NCBI GenBank assembly: GCA_040954595.2
Contig: CM082581.2
Location: 7,068,001 to 7,132,000, forward strand
Direction of reading: 5' to 3'
Length of the DNA: 64,000 nucleotides
Source of the DNA: Balanoglossus misakiensis
Taxonomy: Eukaryota; Hemichordata
In this document: positions 1 through 12,105 of the stretch, one piece after another
Layout of the letters: every line of letters starts with the position of its first letter
Position numbering within the stretch: the stretch's first letter is position 1
Notes under the pieces: model-generated
What the model was told of the DNA's origin: nothing
What the model saw: only the letters and a program-made list of their open reading frames with translations
Databases searched by the model: none
Program-made: the position numbers and the translations under genes

Positions 1-153
1 CATTCAGAACTGGCGCTGCGATCTTGCTTTTGTGTAACTGGACACTGTTATCGTCTGTGGCACATGTCCTCATCTTGACGTCAGTCGAATACCGATCTCC
101 GGATTTCCATAATTTTGCAATTCTAATGCAGGAGGAAGTTTGGGCGAACGAAA
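1..153 (-). CDS. Possible exon of an unidentified gene running off the left edge
   Basis: On the minus strand a pyrimidine-rich acceptor ending CTCTTTCAG is followed from position 153 by one frame that stays open for 50 codons to the window edge. The other two frames hit stops early. The frame contains an in-frame Met at 73-71. The encoded peptide is mixed and hydrophilic, and I recognise no family motif. Open frame plus acceptor is modest evidence, because 150 bases without a stop can occur by chance. It could instead be 3' UTR or intron of the neighbouring minus-strand gene ending at 2582. It is listed because it would be the only coding evidence at this edge. Confidence 0.22.
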
Positions 154-2581
154 CTGAAAGAGGCACACCACAGTAATGCACAAAATGACGCAATTTTTAT
201 TGCAAAAGGAGAAATACATGCCAAAAAACCTCTTTTTCTCTCTTTCTCGGAAAGGGAGACATTCCAGCCACGAGTCCTCACAATATGTACATGATTCCAC
301 GGAAGGAAACACAAATGAAAGGAAGTCACATCAACATCATAAACTTATAAATAAATTTTTTTGAAAGATATATAGTAAGACTTCTAAGTTAACACTATGC
401 ACAACACAAGAACATCACAGACAGGTACTAATTTCACTTGCTAATTCGGCGATTGTCTCTTGTATAATTCTCATAGACATCTCATAGATATCCGGACACA
501 AGAAATTGAAACAAACACATTTACGATCAAGCAATTCTGTACACGTACAAACATTCATATGTAGAAATCTTCTCATTTTGAAACAATCCATTTTTTTTTG
601 GATGGGTGGTAAATTCCTCCCACGATACAAATAAGTTTTTTTTAATTCTAAACCTGGGTCTCTCTCTGATATTCTCCCTATATTGCAAAATTCGCTAGGA
701 TTATATTGTGTGCTCATGTTGTCCAAATTATCTTGTGCATCACAAACACCTGTAATAACCTGAGTTACATGAAATGCTTTGGTGCAAAGAATACTGTTGT
801 CAGAAAATTAGGTGGGTACACAGAATTTATATTTGGCAAAATATGTCATGAGCCCATCCTCCTAACAAAGAATGATTTTGCTCAATGACAGATAAAGGTG
901 AACATCTGACTTGACCTTGAACCTCAAAAGCCCCAGGCAGCTGCATTTTTGGTCAAAATCTGGATCATCTAAGTTTCAGTCCACTGTATGTAAATGTCTA
1001 ACTTATAAAAAACAGGTGAAGATGGTAATTTAGCAAGCTGTGAGATAGAATATTGGGGTACTGCCCATTTAATGGCCACCATAGACAGATATGCAAAGAA
1101 AAACTCACAGCAAACTAAACAAGGTTACAGTTAGCATGATATATTTAACGACCCACATTAATTTAAAGTGAGGTTCTTGTGGTTGTGAAGGCTGTCGTGT
1201 TTTAAGGCACAGTGAGACTGAAATGGCAGCTTGGAGAAAAAAATCTGAAAAATACCATAGAATGTCTTTCATGAATCAACAACAACAACGACAACAATAA
1301 CAAACAAACAAACAGTGCAGCTGCTGGGGCTTTGGAAATTGTAGACCAAAATATTGCCAAATATTTGATACCACATGAGCACACAAACAATACCTCTAAT
1401 CATAATAATGAAATTGATGTTTTCTAGAACTGATGAAGTAACAGGGAAATCAAGAAAACTGTTTACACATCCTGAGTTTTTATATTTTTAAGCACATAAA
1501 ATCTTATGTAATTTTTTTCCGGTGATTGTGACCCTATAGGCAATTATTATCACATGGTGGAGACGTTGGCTTCGTACATTGATCAAATTCTGCCGGGAGT
1601 GATTTCCGAACAAGAAATTGGAAGTGGATTACCTCTGTGAACACAGCGCAAACATCAGCATGTAAGTCCGATGACAAAATCCATTAATTTCAATCCACCG
1701 GATTTACTGATCTGTGCAGTAATAGCCATTTAATAAACTGGATTTTCAGTATAGTGACAGACCTACGGAATCACCTCACCGCCGTCTAGAAAGAGAATTG
1801 ACCCCTAAATCACCCCATGTATGTCAGCTGATCAGCTGTGAAATAACCTTCAAATTACAGCTGGTGAAAATTTTCTCGAAAGGGTTTAAACGTTCAGTCG
1901 TGAAGCACATAGTTTTTCCCCACATACCCAAAACCTAAAGCTGTCCATGTTTCATGTACTCCACAAAAGGTTCCTGTACTTTTATCTTTATACATTGTAA
2001 ACTGCCTTGCTGTTGCCCCCCGACCTTTTTCATCAGCAGATTGTCACAATCTATCCATAATCCAAATGTCAAGGTCTCCATGATTTCAGTCTGCATGAAT
2101 GGACATCCTTGGCGTAAACACCTCATCTCCACAAAGTTGCTATGTAGCTTGCATCATCGTTGAGTGTCTCTCATTCCATTTTTTATGTCTCAAACTATTT
2201 CAATAATGGCATCTGTGGCTGCGATGGCCTCACGAACCAAAACATTGACTGACTGCCCGACAGGGATGAAGATAATTTGAAGAGTAGGTGGGAGTCTCAA
2301 AAATGTCAAAAAAGCACAATAATTATGGGAAACTGCTGATATTGACTGGTATGTAGAATGCAGTGTTGAAAAATGCTGAAACTACACAGGTTGTTTTACC
2401 ACAAGTGTCATCCACATATCTGGTCAACATCAATTTTTTTTCTTCACAGAGTGAAATTTAATAAGCTATAGAAAAAAACCCTCGAGAGAATGCAATTTTT
2501 TTCGCTGTGCCGGGTGGCAACTGTAGCGATCATTCCCTCGTGAAATCCACAACTCTAAACACTGATATCCGCAACGGTAAT
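154..2581. other. Non-coding stretch left of the first gene
   Basis: This AT-rich stretch has scattered short open frames and no splice-consistent coding signal. It must contain the 3' UTR of the minus-strand gene that stops at 2582. The nearest minus-strand poly(A)-like hexamer is an ATTAAA equivalent at 2456-2461, which is weak. A stronger AATAAA equivalent lies near 195-200. Nothing else identifiable was seen. Confidence 0.5.
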
Positions 2582-3909
2582 TCACATAGAGGTCGGCGAT
2601 AGAAAATTCATGTCGGCACTTGTGATGAAGCGCTTTTTCAAGTCTTTGGCAGATTCTATAGACGCCTGCGTCTGGGGTTGGTCGGGCGGGAAAAAGTCAG
2701 AGTCCTCTCTCTGGTGGTAGTGGGTTCTGGCCGTGGCCGAGAAGCCCTCGTTGACCACCCTCTGGAGTAGGCCCAGCTGCCTGGCATCCTCGCGGTGTAC
2801 GCACACTTGATCGCTGGGCGGCTGGTATGAGGGGCCGATGCCAAACAGTTTCTTCCGCTCGGGTTGTAAGTCTACTGGAATGCAGCCCGTGTGCCCACCG
2901 GCGAGTTCGTGTCTCGCTCTGAAAAAAACAAAAAACAAAACACAGGGTATGGTCAACTGAGAGGAAAAGAAATGGCAGCTTTTATGTAATGATGTGCACA
3001 TCCCTGCTTTGTTACCATATATAATCATTTTTGATAATTTTTTTAATGCAAAATTCAAGACAATCTGACATGGGAGTAAGTATGGATCAATTTACGATCA
3101 GAGAGACATTACCTCAATCTTGGGGAGCCTTGTGGTGTGCCGACAGGAGTGACGTCGGTGCTGGGGGGTTGTGAGTGTGACATCGATCCTACGTCGGGCA
3201 CTTTCACCGCCGAGCCATCGGGCAGCTGGATCGTCGTCATTTCTGGTTCCTCCTCGAAGGAGGCGAAGGTGGACATGCTGTGTCTTCGTATAAGAGAACC
3301 TTCCTGGGATTGGATGACGATGGGGGGAGACCGCGGCACCACCACCGGTTCGCCCTCGTCTTCCGAATCCGTCACCGGGTGGTTGTAGACGTAGTCGTCG
3401 TAGCCCAGGGCCAGTTCTGTGCTCAGACTCTTGTAATACGGCTCCTTCGCGCTTTCCTCCTGCGCGACCGTTTTCTTCATCTCGTGTATGTTGGCGTAAG
3501 ACGAGGACCGTTTCGGTTTGGGTTTCGTACCCTCTGCCGCCTCCCCGCCGTCCCCTTTCTTGTCGGCCGACTTCACCCTCTGCTGGCTCGCCTTCTTATC
3601 TCTGACTGGTGATCTGCTCTCGCGCGATTTCCCCTTTTCTGCCAATTTGCGCTCCAGCTTGGTCTTGCTGTCCACGGTGTCGTCGTTGGCGACGTCCTCC
3701 GCCGCCGCGTCTTCTCGCATCATGGTCTTGTATTTGTGTGGGTGCTGCCGGAGTATGGAGCCGAAATCGAACATCTGCAGGAACGAATGACGCGTCGGCG
3801 ACGGTGCGGGCATCTCAAGCTCTTTTATCTCGTACCGTTCCGCCCGATTCGGAAAGTCCACTGATGATTTCAGCCGCAGCAAGTCTGGATTGCCGTCATC
3901 TGAAGCCAT
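2582..3909 (-). CDS. Disordered Ser/Pro/Lys-rich protein, possible p33MONOX (KIAA1191)-like
   Basis: Two exons join cleanly: 3909-3113 (265 codons plus AG, donor GTAATG) and 2918-2582 (A plus 111 codons plus TGA), giving about 377 residues. The join restores an Arg codon. The ATG is directly preceded by CCTTACAG, so an upstream non-coding exon is likely. The protein is low-complexity: a Lys/Glu/Ser-rich middle (residues 75-135), basic phosphosite-like RRHSMS and KRSSSY, and SPR/TPxGSP motifs near 255-265. No catalytic domain is visible. The C-terminus reads DMNFLSPTSM, resembling the DLNVLTPTGF tail I recall for human p33MONOX (KIAA1191). In human that gene also sits head-to-head with ARL10, as here. 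The rest does not align obviously, so the family name is inference. The gene itself is well supported by codon structure and splice sites. Confidence 0.68.
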
Positions 3910-4975
3910 CTGTAAGGATGGATAAAGTTGTATCTGTTTGAATAAAAAAAAGTCAAAAGGTCAACGTCAGAAAACATCCAATGTCATGATATTAGATAGG
4001 GTTGGGGTTGACCAGTTATTGATGTAGAAGTGAAGTTAAATACATTGACCCCCTAGGATAAAATTATGTTTAGTAATGTAAAGTACATCATATAATATGT
4101 ACTGCCCATTTGTATCATGATGGTGTTGCATCAGCAAAATACAGTGAACATCAACTAAGTTTGACGTTTTCACAATGGTCACCAAAAACTGCACATACAA
4201 GTATACAGTATTTCAGTTACAAGCTGAGCGAACAATACAGTATATGAATGTACATGACATTACATGTACTTGCAGACCTAAACGTAAGGTCACGTACACA
4301 TTACCTTCATAATCTTGAGGGTATTTTAATAAAAATGTACATTGTGTAAACACCAAAGAATTACTATGCCAACAAAGCTACCCACCGTTTAAAGTAATCG
4401 TCGATCCTTCATAGAATTGGAATAACTTGATTAAACTACGCCGATGGAATGAAATTTGACGGCGATATAGTATATACGCAAAGCCACTTCAGGTCACATA
4501 CAAGGTCACGGAAATAGAACGAAGGGGTTTCCATCAAAGACCAGTAAATGTTATACTCTGACGCTAATCAGGAACACATACTTAAGTTCACCAAGAGTTT
4601 CCGGTTTTCTGTCCAAATCCAAGCCCATCTCACGCCCGGGTCAAGTGCAATGACGCAAATTTGTGGCAATCGAAAACTGTAAACACCACCATTTCACAAT
4701 ATTCGTGAATCGGAATCGAGGTATCGTCATCACGTGACTAACCAACGCCATCTGGCGAGGCTTCGCGAGAATATAACCTCGATCAAAAATAGTAATTATA
4801 CTGTATTCGAAATGTGTAAAAGATATAATAAAGAGACAATTACTGATCTATATATCTTTAAAAATGATAATTACGTTTGATTCAATTTTAAGACATGCTT
4901 ATGTTTATGTTTTATGTTCTTAAATTTATTAAACAAGTTAAAATTATTTCTTTCGTGTACAAGGACATAGAGAAC
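3910..4975. promoter_or_regulatory. Shared divergent promoter region between the disordered-protein gene and the ARL gene
   Basis: These 1,066 bases separate two divergent start codons. The part nearest the ARL gene (about 4620-4770) is richer in CpG than its surroundings. It holds an E-box CACGTGAC at 4731-4738, a CGCCATCTGGCG imperfect palindrome at about 4747, and TTCGCGAGA just after it, a near match to the TCTCGCGAGA element of housekeeping promoters. No TATA box is obvious. Because the left gene seems to have an acceptor just before its ATG, its first exon probably lies in this area. Promoter function is inferred from layout and motifs only. Confidence 0.5.
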
Positions 4976-7900
4976 ATGGCGGCCACACTGGACTTCTTTA
5001 AAAACTTGAGTATTAGAACGAAAGTCGCCGTTCTGTTCGGAGCAGGTGTCACAGTTGTTGCTGGGGTCGTTTATTATTTTAAACGGGCGAGAAAGGAATC
5101 GACAGACGATGAATTCGATGGGGGATTTGAAGTGCTAAACACTGTGAGTAATGCTTTCTGGTTTTCCGCTGTTCGCATTTTGTTGGCAATGCAATGGCAA
5201 CTCGGTGTGTTTGTTGCCATCCCCAGTCTCCAAGGTGCACATCTTGGTTGTAAAAAAATAAGTATTGGAATTTTTTCGTCGGGTGATGGAGGAGAAATGC
5301 TGCGAAGGCGGCTGTTATCGTTGCACATATCACAGTTCGCACACTGCAGTGCATGTTCATAGACAGTTGCTAAGTTTCGCTCCAGGGTGTATGGTTTCAC
5401 TTTGCTTGGTACATGAACATGTACATGTATTCACAAACAACTTGGGTTGCCTGATTAATCTGGTTGTCTTTTCTGTTCCCAGATGCTTTTCTTTGAGCAT
5501 TAAACCTTAGCTAAGTAGGCTTTTACCCCCAGGAAACTGATACTCACACAATGCAATTCCCATAGAAACGACATTAGAAAATAAAAGGAAGAGAACTTTT
5601 GTAAATAAGAGGGGAGGGGTGTGACAAACTGCAAGAGGTGCCAACATGGCAACAGAGGGTGAATCACCTGATTGCCCTGTGTAGATGAAACAATGCTTCT
5701 CTCCTGACTTTTCTGACCTTTTTTGGCCATGTGTTTCCCTAGATCAGTTTTTACAGAAAGTAGAACTTTTGTCATTTCTTCATTTACTGCAGATAATAGG
5801 TTGCTACAGTAACACAATCATAGTTTTTACCAACTTCTGAGAAAACAAACAGTTCCAAAACACTAACCAGTACCTCATGTTAACTTTTCACCTTTCACAG
5901 GATGAAATCCCGGAGAAAAGAATACTGATGCTAGGACTAGACGATTCTGGCAAATCAAGCATTATGTCATGTCTAGCAAGACAGGACATCAAGGATGATC
6001 CCAAACCGACTGAGGGCTTCCATGTCATTGTGCTGCAGGCGCCGGGCGTCACGCTTAATGTCTGGGAAAGTAAGTTGGATCTTTTCAGTATTTCCTTTTG
6101 AAAGTTGTAACGCAACCATTTCTGGGTATTTATATATTTGAACAAAACCTTCAATGTGAAGAAAATGTAATTTGCATAGTTACATGTACATGTATGTTAG
6201 AAGTGATATTCAAAGATGATGGGGCCAGCAGAACTACATGTATATGTACATGTGTGTTCCAGCATTACGGTTTGCCCTTACCTACATTTGTACTAGTACT
6301 TGACATTGAAATAGTGAAATTCAGATATACGTACCAGGTATCTTTTCCTTTCATTAGAAATCTCACTGATGAGGTTAGAATAAAATTTTGCAGCAGTATG
6401 ATGGTGATACCTTTTCATGACTACCTTCTGTCGCGACGTCATGTAAACATTCTTCAAGGAGAAAAACAGCTATTCTGTTCAATGTAAGTCTCCTGGGAGA
6501 ACAACAATGCGTCAATGGCCAGTTTGTCTGAGGACTGAGTATAAGTCTTGATAGAGCTGCTGACAAAAATATTTTCTTACTGGTATTCCTGAACTCTGTG
6601 ACAGTCAATATACGCTCACAGATTTCTTTTCATGTGGAATGTCCTTGAAGACATGAAAAGATGTGCCATTGAAAAGCCACGCAATGGCAAGGCCTGTATC
6701 ATTGTGTGAGGGCGATCGAATTGACGTGGGGGCTTTTTACATCTCTGCTCCTGGCAAATTTCCAACATGCACAATAATAAACACATGGTTTGTGTTATGG
6801 TGGGGGGGGGGGGGAATTCAGGTATTGTAGTACATGTGTTGGTTGTTTTTTTGTGGCGTATTGTGACTGCTCTATCAAAACCACATAGGTGAGTCACAAA
6901 CACGGATTAGTAAGCCACTGCTCTTTTATGAAGCACAGCGTGTGACGATAGATTCCTGTGCTGGTTTAGAGATTTCCATAGTGGGAGTTGTTCTCAGATA
7001 GCATAGAAATGGGAACTATAAAAGCAACCAGTATGATCTCAGACAACACTAGCTATTTTTGTTTATAAGGAGAAGTTTTGTGCTTGATCCTTTCATCCAC
7101 TCTACATGCAGATAGGTTATGGAATATTATAAATTTTCAGGAATATTCAATTTCATCAGTTTTTTCTCTAACATTGATCTGTCAAGCATTGTCAATGTTA
7201 GTGATGAAGAGAGTACATGTACATGTAGGCAGAACCGTAAACAACATACCCATTAATTTTAATGTCAATGCCTAATTAAATTATTAATCAATTTGCTTAT
7301 TATTTAACCAAAAAACTTTAATTCCTATGATGAGAACAAAATGGCACAGTCAGTGACATGCATCTCCACCTTTTGATCACTTGCAGTTGGTGGCAAAGAA
7401 AATGTCAGATCGTACTGGGAAAACTTTATTCAGGATACCGAGGTTTTAGTTTTTGTTGTGGATGCGGCCAACACGGAAAGGTTTGAACTGGTGAAAGAGG
7501 AACTTTCCAGGCTTCTTTTGGATGAGAGGTTGACTGGTGTTCCTGTGGTCGTTGTTGCCAACAAACAGGTGAGTTGTGTTGAGAATTTATATTGCAAGGC
7601 ATTTTGTTACAGGGATGAAAATTGCAAAAAAATTAACACCACATATACTGTTGGGAGGGGGGGGATTAAACAAAACAGCATGTATGGCACATTCATCAAT
7701 GGCAACAAATTTTCTGAATTGTTACGTCTATATCGGTTGGACAGTCTGACATTAGAACACTTGCTGATGGCAGCCACTTCAGATTAAATTCTTCCAGGGA
7801 ATGGGGAATGATTGTTAGGGCCGTAATGAACCATCACCGCAAAATGTGAAATAGCATTCAATCTCCACATACATGTATGCCCATCTTTTACACTGCAATA

Positions 7901-8606
7901 TTTTATATTCTGATGTGAAATTATTGCCTGGTCCTGTCTCATCCTTTTGACCACCGATGTTGTGAATGACATTTATGACCAACCTCAGCAACGTAGGTGG
8001 TACTTGTAGACCGAAGCGTGGATGTAAATTGTGTCTCTGCAGGGAGTGAAACATTTATTACTGTCATATTTTATGCATTTCATCCCCATCATGTTTATAG
8101 CTTTCTGGTGTTAGCATATGCGTTGTGATCTTTTTATAGCTCGTTTGTTTTATGTTGACCTTTCAGAATGTTATAGTTAATTATGGGTATGAATGATGTA
8201 TTAAATTGGTGACACACTTTAATCATGGCCTTGGTTGAAATTGATGAATTGTGGCATCTAATCTTAACTGCCTCAGTTTTCACCAGATCTAAATTGAGTG
8301 TGGCATGGTTTGACCTTTTTACTGAGGATAAAGGTCAGGGGTTGATTTATTGCACATAACGCCATACTTAAACACATCACAACTGTACTGAACATGAAGC
8401 CATCAACACTCTGCCTGTCTTTACCCCTCCAACAGGATGTCCAGGGAGCCAGGGGAGCGAGCGAGATCAGAACTCTCCTGGAATTACGGAAATATGCATC
8501 AAACCGGGAGATCCACGTGGTGGAGACCCAGGTTCCACTCAGGGAGGCACCGCTCGGCGTGCAGACAATTTATGATCTTTTGACCAAGCTTAATAAAAAA
8601 CCTTGA
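4976..8606 (+). CDS. ARL10: ARF-like small GTPase, ARL9/ARL10 type, with N-terminal membrane segment
   Basis: Four exons (4976-5143, 5901-6069, 7387-7568, 8436-8606) with GT-AG introns and matching phases give 229 residues. Residues 16-35 form one hydrophobic membrane anchor instead of the usual ARF myristoylated helix, as in ARL10. The GTPase core follows: P-loop GLDDSGKS (68-75), switch I PTEGF with Thr93, a G3 region reading WEIGGKEN (111-118), a VFVVD strand, and the base-recognition NKQD (171-174, split by the last intron). The Gln after DxxG that is catalytic in ARFs is absent and the Asp position is Glu, as I recall for ARL9/ARL10. GTP hydrolysis is therefore probably weak. The ATG at 4976 has a good context (AAC ATG G); an in-frame ATG at 4895 would add 27 residues ahead of the anchor and is less likely. 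ARL9 and ARL10 are vertebrate paralogues; this may be their single pre-duplication counterpart. Confidence 0.9.
5144..5900 (+). other. ARL intron 1, with a dispersed-repeat copy
   Basis: This 757-base intron has donor GTGAGT and acceptor CCTTTCACAG. It contains a segment at 5638-5692 that matches one at 12993-13042, listed separately. No other gene is seen in it. Confidence 0.7.
5638..5692 (+). repeat. Dispersed repeat, copy 1
   Basis: By eye this segment shares most positions with 12993-13042 in the same orientation. Both begin GTGCCAACATG, contain CAACAG and GGGTGAATC, and end TAGATGAAAC. Both lie in introns of genes in this block. Family and full length are unknown. Confidence 0.6.
6070..7386 (+). 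other. ARL intron 2
   Basis: This 1.3-kb intron has donor GTAAGT and acceptor CACTTGCAG. It carries several TACATGTACATGTA-type palindromic stretches (for example about 6181-6195, 6236-6252 and 7206-7222) and a 13-base G run at 6802-6814. No coding signal was recognised. Confidence 0.65.
7569..8435 (+). other. ARL intron 3
   Basis: This 867-base intron splits the NKQD motif between Gln173 and Asp174. Donor is GTGAGT and acceptor is CCTCCAACAG. It is AT-rich and nothing else was identified in it. Confidence 0.7.
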
Positions 8607-11302
8607 AAAGGAGAGTACAGGTGTTCTGTGGAGTGTGTGTGTGTATGTGTGTGATTCGGTATCCAATCAAGTCGTAGTCTATTTACAAAATTACAGACCA
8701 ATGTAGAATAATGAACTTAAGAGCAGGTGACCACTTTTAATTATTTGCAAGGCCAGGGGTGTATATTTAGATGAGCTAGTGGTTGTTACATAGCTTTACT
8801 TCTTGCAGTTGAAATTTATAGTGTATATTAAAGGAGGAAAATAGTACATGTATTACTTTTCATTGTAAAAAAATAGCCTAGAATCTGGACTCTCTTAATG
8901 GCACTGCGAAAAATACGGCCTAGCATTACGCAGTGAGTTTGCAAGGTCATCAATAACCTGCCAAGAAATCTATGTAACTGGCATCCCCATGAGGCTGACC
9001 ATTCACATTGTGAGTGTTTAATTTCAGTTGGGCATGAAGTTAGAATAGTTGGGTCTTCTGTGAATGACTGCAAGCGAACGACATCAAGTTACATCATCTT
9101 GTCACCAGGTTATCAGGCCATGAGCTTGTACATTCAATACCCTATGCTGGGCTTTATGTTTGGCAGAGCCAACAAAAGACAGACCAGAAAACTAGGTTAA
9201 AGAATAATGTAATATGTACATGTAATGTTTAAACATAACATTTTATGATTATTCTCTATATTATTATACTTCCTATGTAACTTCTTGATAATTTAAAATT
9301 TTACTTAATGTTAAATAATGTGCCAATAATTTGGTAGTTTGTAAGTTTTTTTATTATAAATATTCTTCACCTTTACTTTTTAAATGTTTGATTTGTGCAG
9401 GTATTGCATCTTTTTTATGTACAGAACAATTTTCGTGTTCTCATTTTGTTTGTAGTGTGTTCCTGCAAAGTTAGTTTTTATGGTTATTTAGTGTAGAATG
9501 CCATTTGAAACAAGAATGAGTCTGACTTTTAACTTGTATCCATAATTCACAAATGGGTGATTGCTTGATTACCATACCATACGCTTTTGGTACCTTTATT
9601 GAATAAGATCGATTGGTCTTCATTTTGTCCTTGTATGTTTTTTGCTAAAATCTTCAACTTTGCATGCAACATAGACCCCCCCCCCCACCAATGATCAGAA
9701 CAAGTTTGATGAATAGAGCGCCCTCACTGTGAAAAAATCTTTTGTTTTTATAATGCAACACTCAACAGAAGGTGCTGGTTATCATATAACTGACCTCATA
9801 TTTTTGGGAAATATGTCTACTCAGGGGGGTATGGAGCCCTAATCTTGACCAAGAAGATCTCTGAAATACTAATATTTGTAGAAAAAAAAGAGTCAATTTT
9901 AACTGAAGTACGTATATGTATGTAGAATGATGTATAGATTACAAATTCCCAGTCACTGATTGGTTGCTTGGAATACCAGTGCACCTGGGAAGTGGTTCAT
10001 GCCTCCATATACTACAGCTGAAGAGTTTCTGTGGTGCCATATCACATCAACAAATTTTAATGAATGTATTTAAGACGTTGGTCATGTAAATCTTACACTG
10101 TGTCAGAGCTTTTGATTTCTCATCCCAGAAATGCTTGTAATTTATAAATAAATATAATTCATGAAAACCGCTGTGCGGAAGAATATTCTGTTTCTGTGTG
10201 AAAGAAACTGCTCCATTTGAGTTTCAAGTGTGTGATTCATTCTTGAAAAGTTTGCAACTTGTAATGGAGACTCACGTGTGACCAGACTGTTAGAAACACA
10301 GGGGTAAAACCAAAATGCACTTGTGAAAGGGTTAAAATCATCAACCACTAGAACATGGCAATGTCTTTTATTCTCACACTGATTTCACTGTGAAAATGTG
10401 TCCATAACAATTGATAGAAGAGCACTCTTGATTTACAAAGTAAGCATTTGAAGCATTTTATCAAGTGTTTTGACTTGATGTGAAATTTCTGATATTAAGC
10501 TTTCGTTTACAGGTTGATTCCTTTTGCTCCAAACGCAATCTAAAATCCATTTCTCACACACATTACTGGTATGTACATTTCTGAATTCAACTTTGAAGTA
10601 TTTTCTACTCTGGCAAAAGTACTGGTATCAATAGAAGCTTCCTGTAAGACCAATAAAGCAATGTGATAAAATCCCTAGTAAATGAAATGGCTGATCAAAA
10701 CATTCCATAGGTGTACTGCCAGCATTTACTGATCCTGAGCATGTTGACGAAAGCTATAAACGTGACATTGATGAGAGAGCCAAGCTTAACACAGAATGAT
10801 TCTTCAGCCCAAAATAATGCCCCTTGCCAGAACTTCCAGGGTGATGATAAAACAAAATGTACATGTATATGAAAATTTCACCCTAACCTGTTGCTAGTAT
10901 ATATGAATCAAGATGACATTTGTAAGCTGAAAACAACACTTTTTAGTGGAAGCACATGCGATGTATGAATTGAAATCTGCCCACATGTAGACACACACTG
11001 TTGGAGAATCAATGCTTTTTGCAGAGTCTCCATTCAACAATTCCTCTTTCATTGGTTTTCAGCACAGTCTTTGTTGTTTCCTTGATTAAAAAGTTCATCT
11101 TCTGTAACTCGTATATCCATGATGTTCACTCGTCAGAACTCTCATGCAGAGTCTTGGTCTCAATATAAACAAATCTACAAACAGCATCACACAGGCCAGT
11201 CAACCCTTCCACTCCCTTAGAGGACCAACTTTCCCATAGGAAACAATGGGTTTGGACCGAACCATAGTGGTGAAAGGGTTTAATTCCATTCGGATGGACG
11301 GC
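8607..11302. other. Convergent intergenic region and 3' UTRs of the ARL gene and HIGD2A
   Basis: Two genes face each other across 2.7 kb. Plus-strand AATAAA hexamers at 10147-10152 and 10652-10657 could end a long ARL 3' UTR; the one at 8592-8597 lies inside the last ARL codons. A minus-strand AATAAA equivalent at 10367-10372 could end the HIGD2A message. A short (GT)n tract lies near 8630-8655 and a C run at 9676-9686. A hairpin repeat occupies 11202-11280. Confidence 0.5.
11202..11280 (-). repeat. Small hairpin repeat, family B copy 1 (MITE-like)
   Basis: The ends read AACCCTTCCAC and GTGGTGAAAGGGTT, forming imperfect terminal inverted repeats over 79 bases. Reverse-complemented, the unit matches 16489-16571 along most of its length, including TGGTTC, GTCCAAACCCAT and TTGG-CCTCTAA segments. 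It has no coding capacity. It sits just past the HIGD2A stop codon, in its likely 3' UTR. Confidence 0.6.
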
Positions 11303-12105
11303 TCATTTTTTACTGCTCCCCTTAGTTGCAGACACCACGATACCCATTATAAGAGCTGCAATGGTGAATCCCTGGGCCCCTATTCTCATCCGCATCATCG
11401 TCTGTGATCTACGGCGATCACCTCGCCTGAAGTGCGCAAGTCCTATTGATAGAACCACAGCTGTTGTCAGCATACCTGTAACACAAAATGAACAAGAAAG
11501 TTTTTTAACACATTTTAAATCGTTTAAAACTTTCTGCTGGAGCCCATGACTTCATGGTGTAACGCATGGCGGATTGGCCCAAGGTATGCGGTAGGAGTCA
11601 CAGGTTGCCCCAAGCAGACAAGGCTTCGTGTACTTCTCACTTCCTACGATTACATGTACTTGTCCGACTGTACATGAATGTAGGTCGTGAACGTGTCTGC
11701 AGAACACTTCAAAATGTACGATTTTAACTACAAGCGACTTGTTATGCGTGTAAGTGTGCATGGGATAAATGAATGTCGGAAATGTAGCGACGTAAATAAA
11801 AGAATCTGACAAAAGAAGAGACGTTGCCAGACAGTGCAGTGTTGCGTAAATTGCGTAACCATTGGATTGCTGTGTGTACGTGTAAGTGCAACTTGAGTGG
11901 CCGAACAACGTCTTGTCTTACCGACGGGAACGAATGGATTCTCTGTGAATTTTCTCATAAACTTCTCTCTGAAGCCTTCCTGGCGATACCTTTCCCATCC
12001 TGCAAGCTCAGCGGGCAGTTCATCCAGATCAACAGTTTGCAAAGTCTGTGCGGCTGCCGCAGGTGTAGACGCTTTGCTTTCCATGTTTGTGTCGGACGCC
12101 ATCAT
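11303..12105 (-). CDS. HIGD2A: HIG1 domain family member 2A, respiratory-chain assembly factor
   Basis: Two exons, 12105-11922 and 11475-11303, join across a split Gly codon (donor GTAAGA, acceptor TTACAG) to give 118 residues. The sequence FREKFMRKFTENPFVPVG (45-62) is the family hallmark before the first membrane helix. It is followed by helix 1 (about 64-76), the conserved loop with RRRSQTMMRMRIGAQG (82-97), and helix 2 (about 98-111). This is the HIG_1_N domain of inner-mitochondrial-membrane proteins that support cytochrome oxidase and supercomplex assembly. Two consecutive Met codons open the frame. The gene is transcribed away from NOP16, with 292 bases between the start codons. Length is close to the roughly 106 residues I recall for the human protein, with a slightly longer N-terminus. 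Confidence 0.93.

Noticed and set aside
415-726. 103-codon minus-strand frame near the left edge
   Set aside because: No motif and no splice sites that connect it to a neighbour. It may be 3' UTR.
4895-4975. Upstream in-frame ATG of the ARL gene
   Set aside because: The ATG at 4976 has a better context and puts the membrane segment near the N-terminus, as in ARL10. The extension is AT-rich leader sequence.
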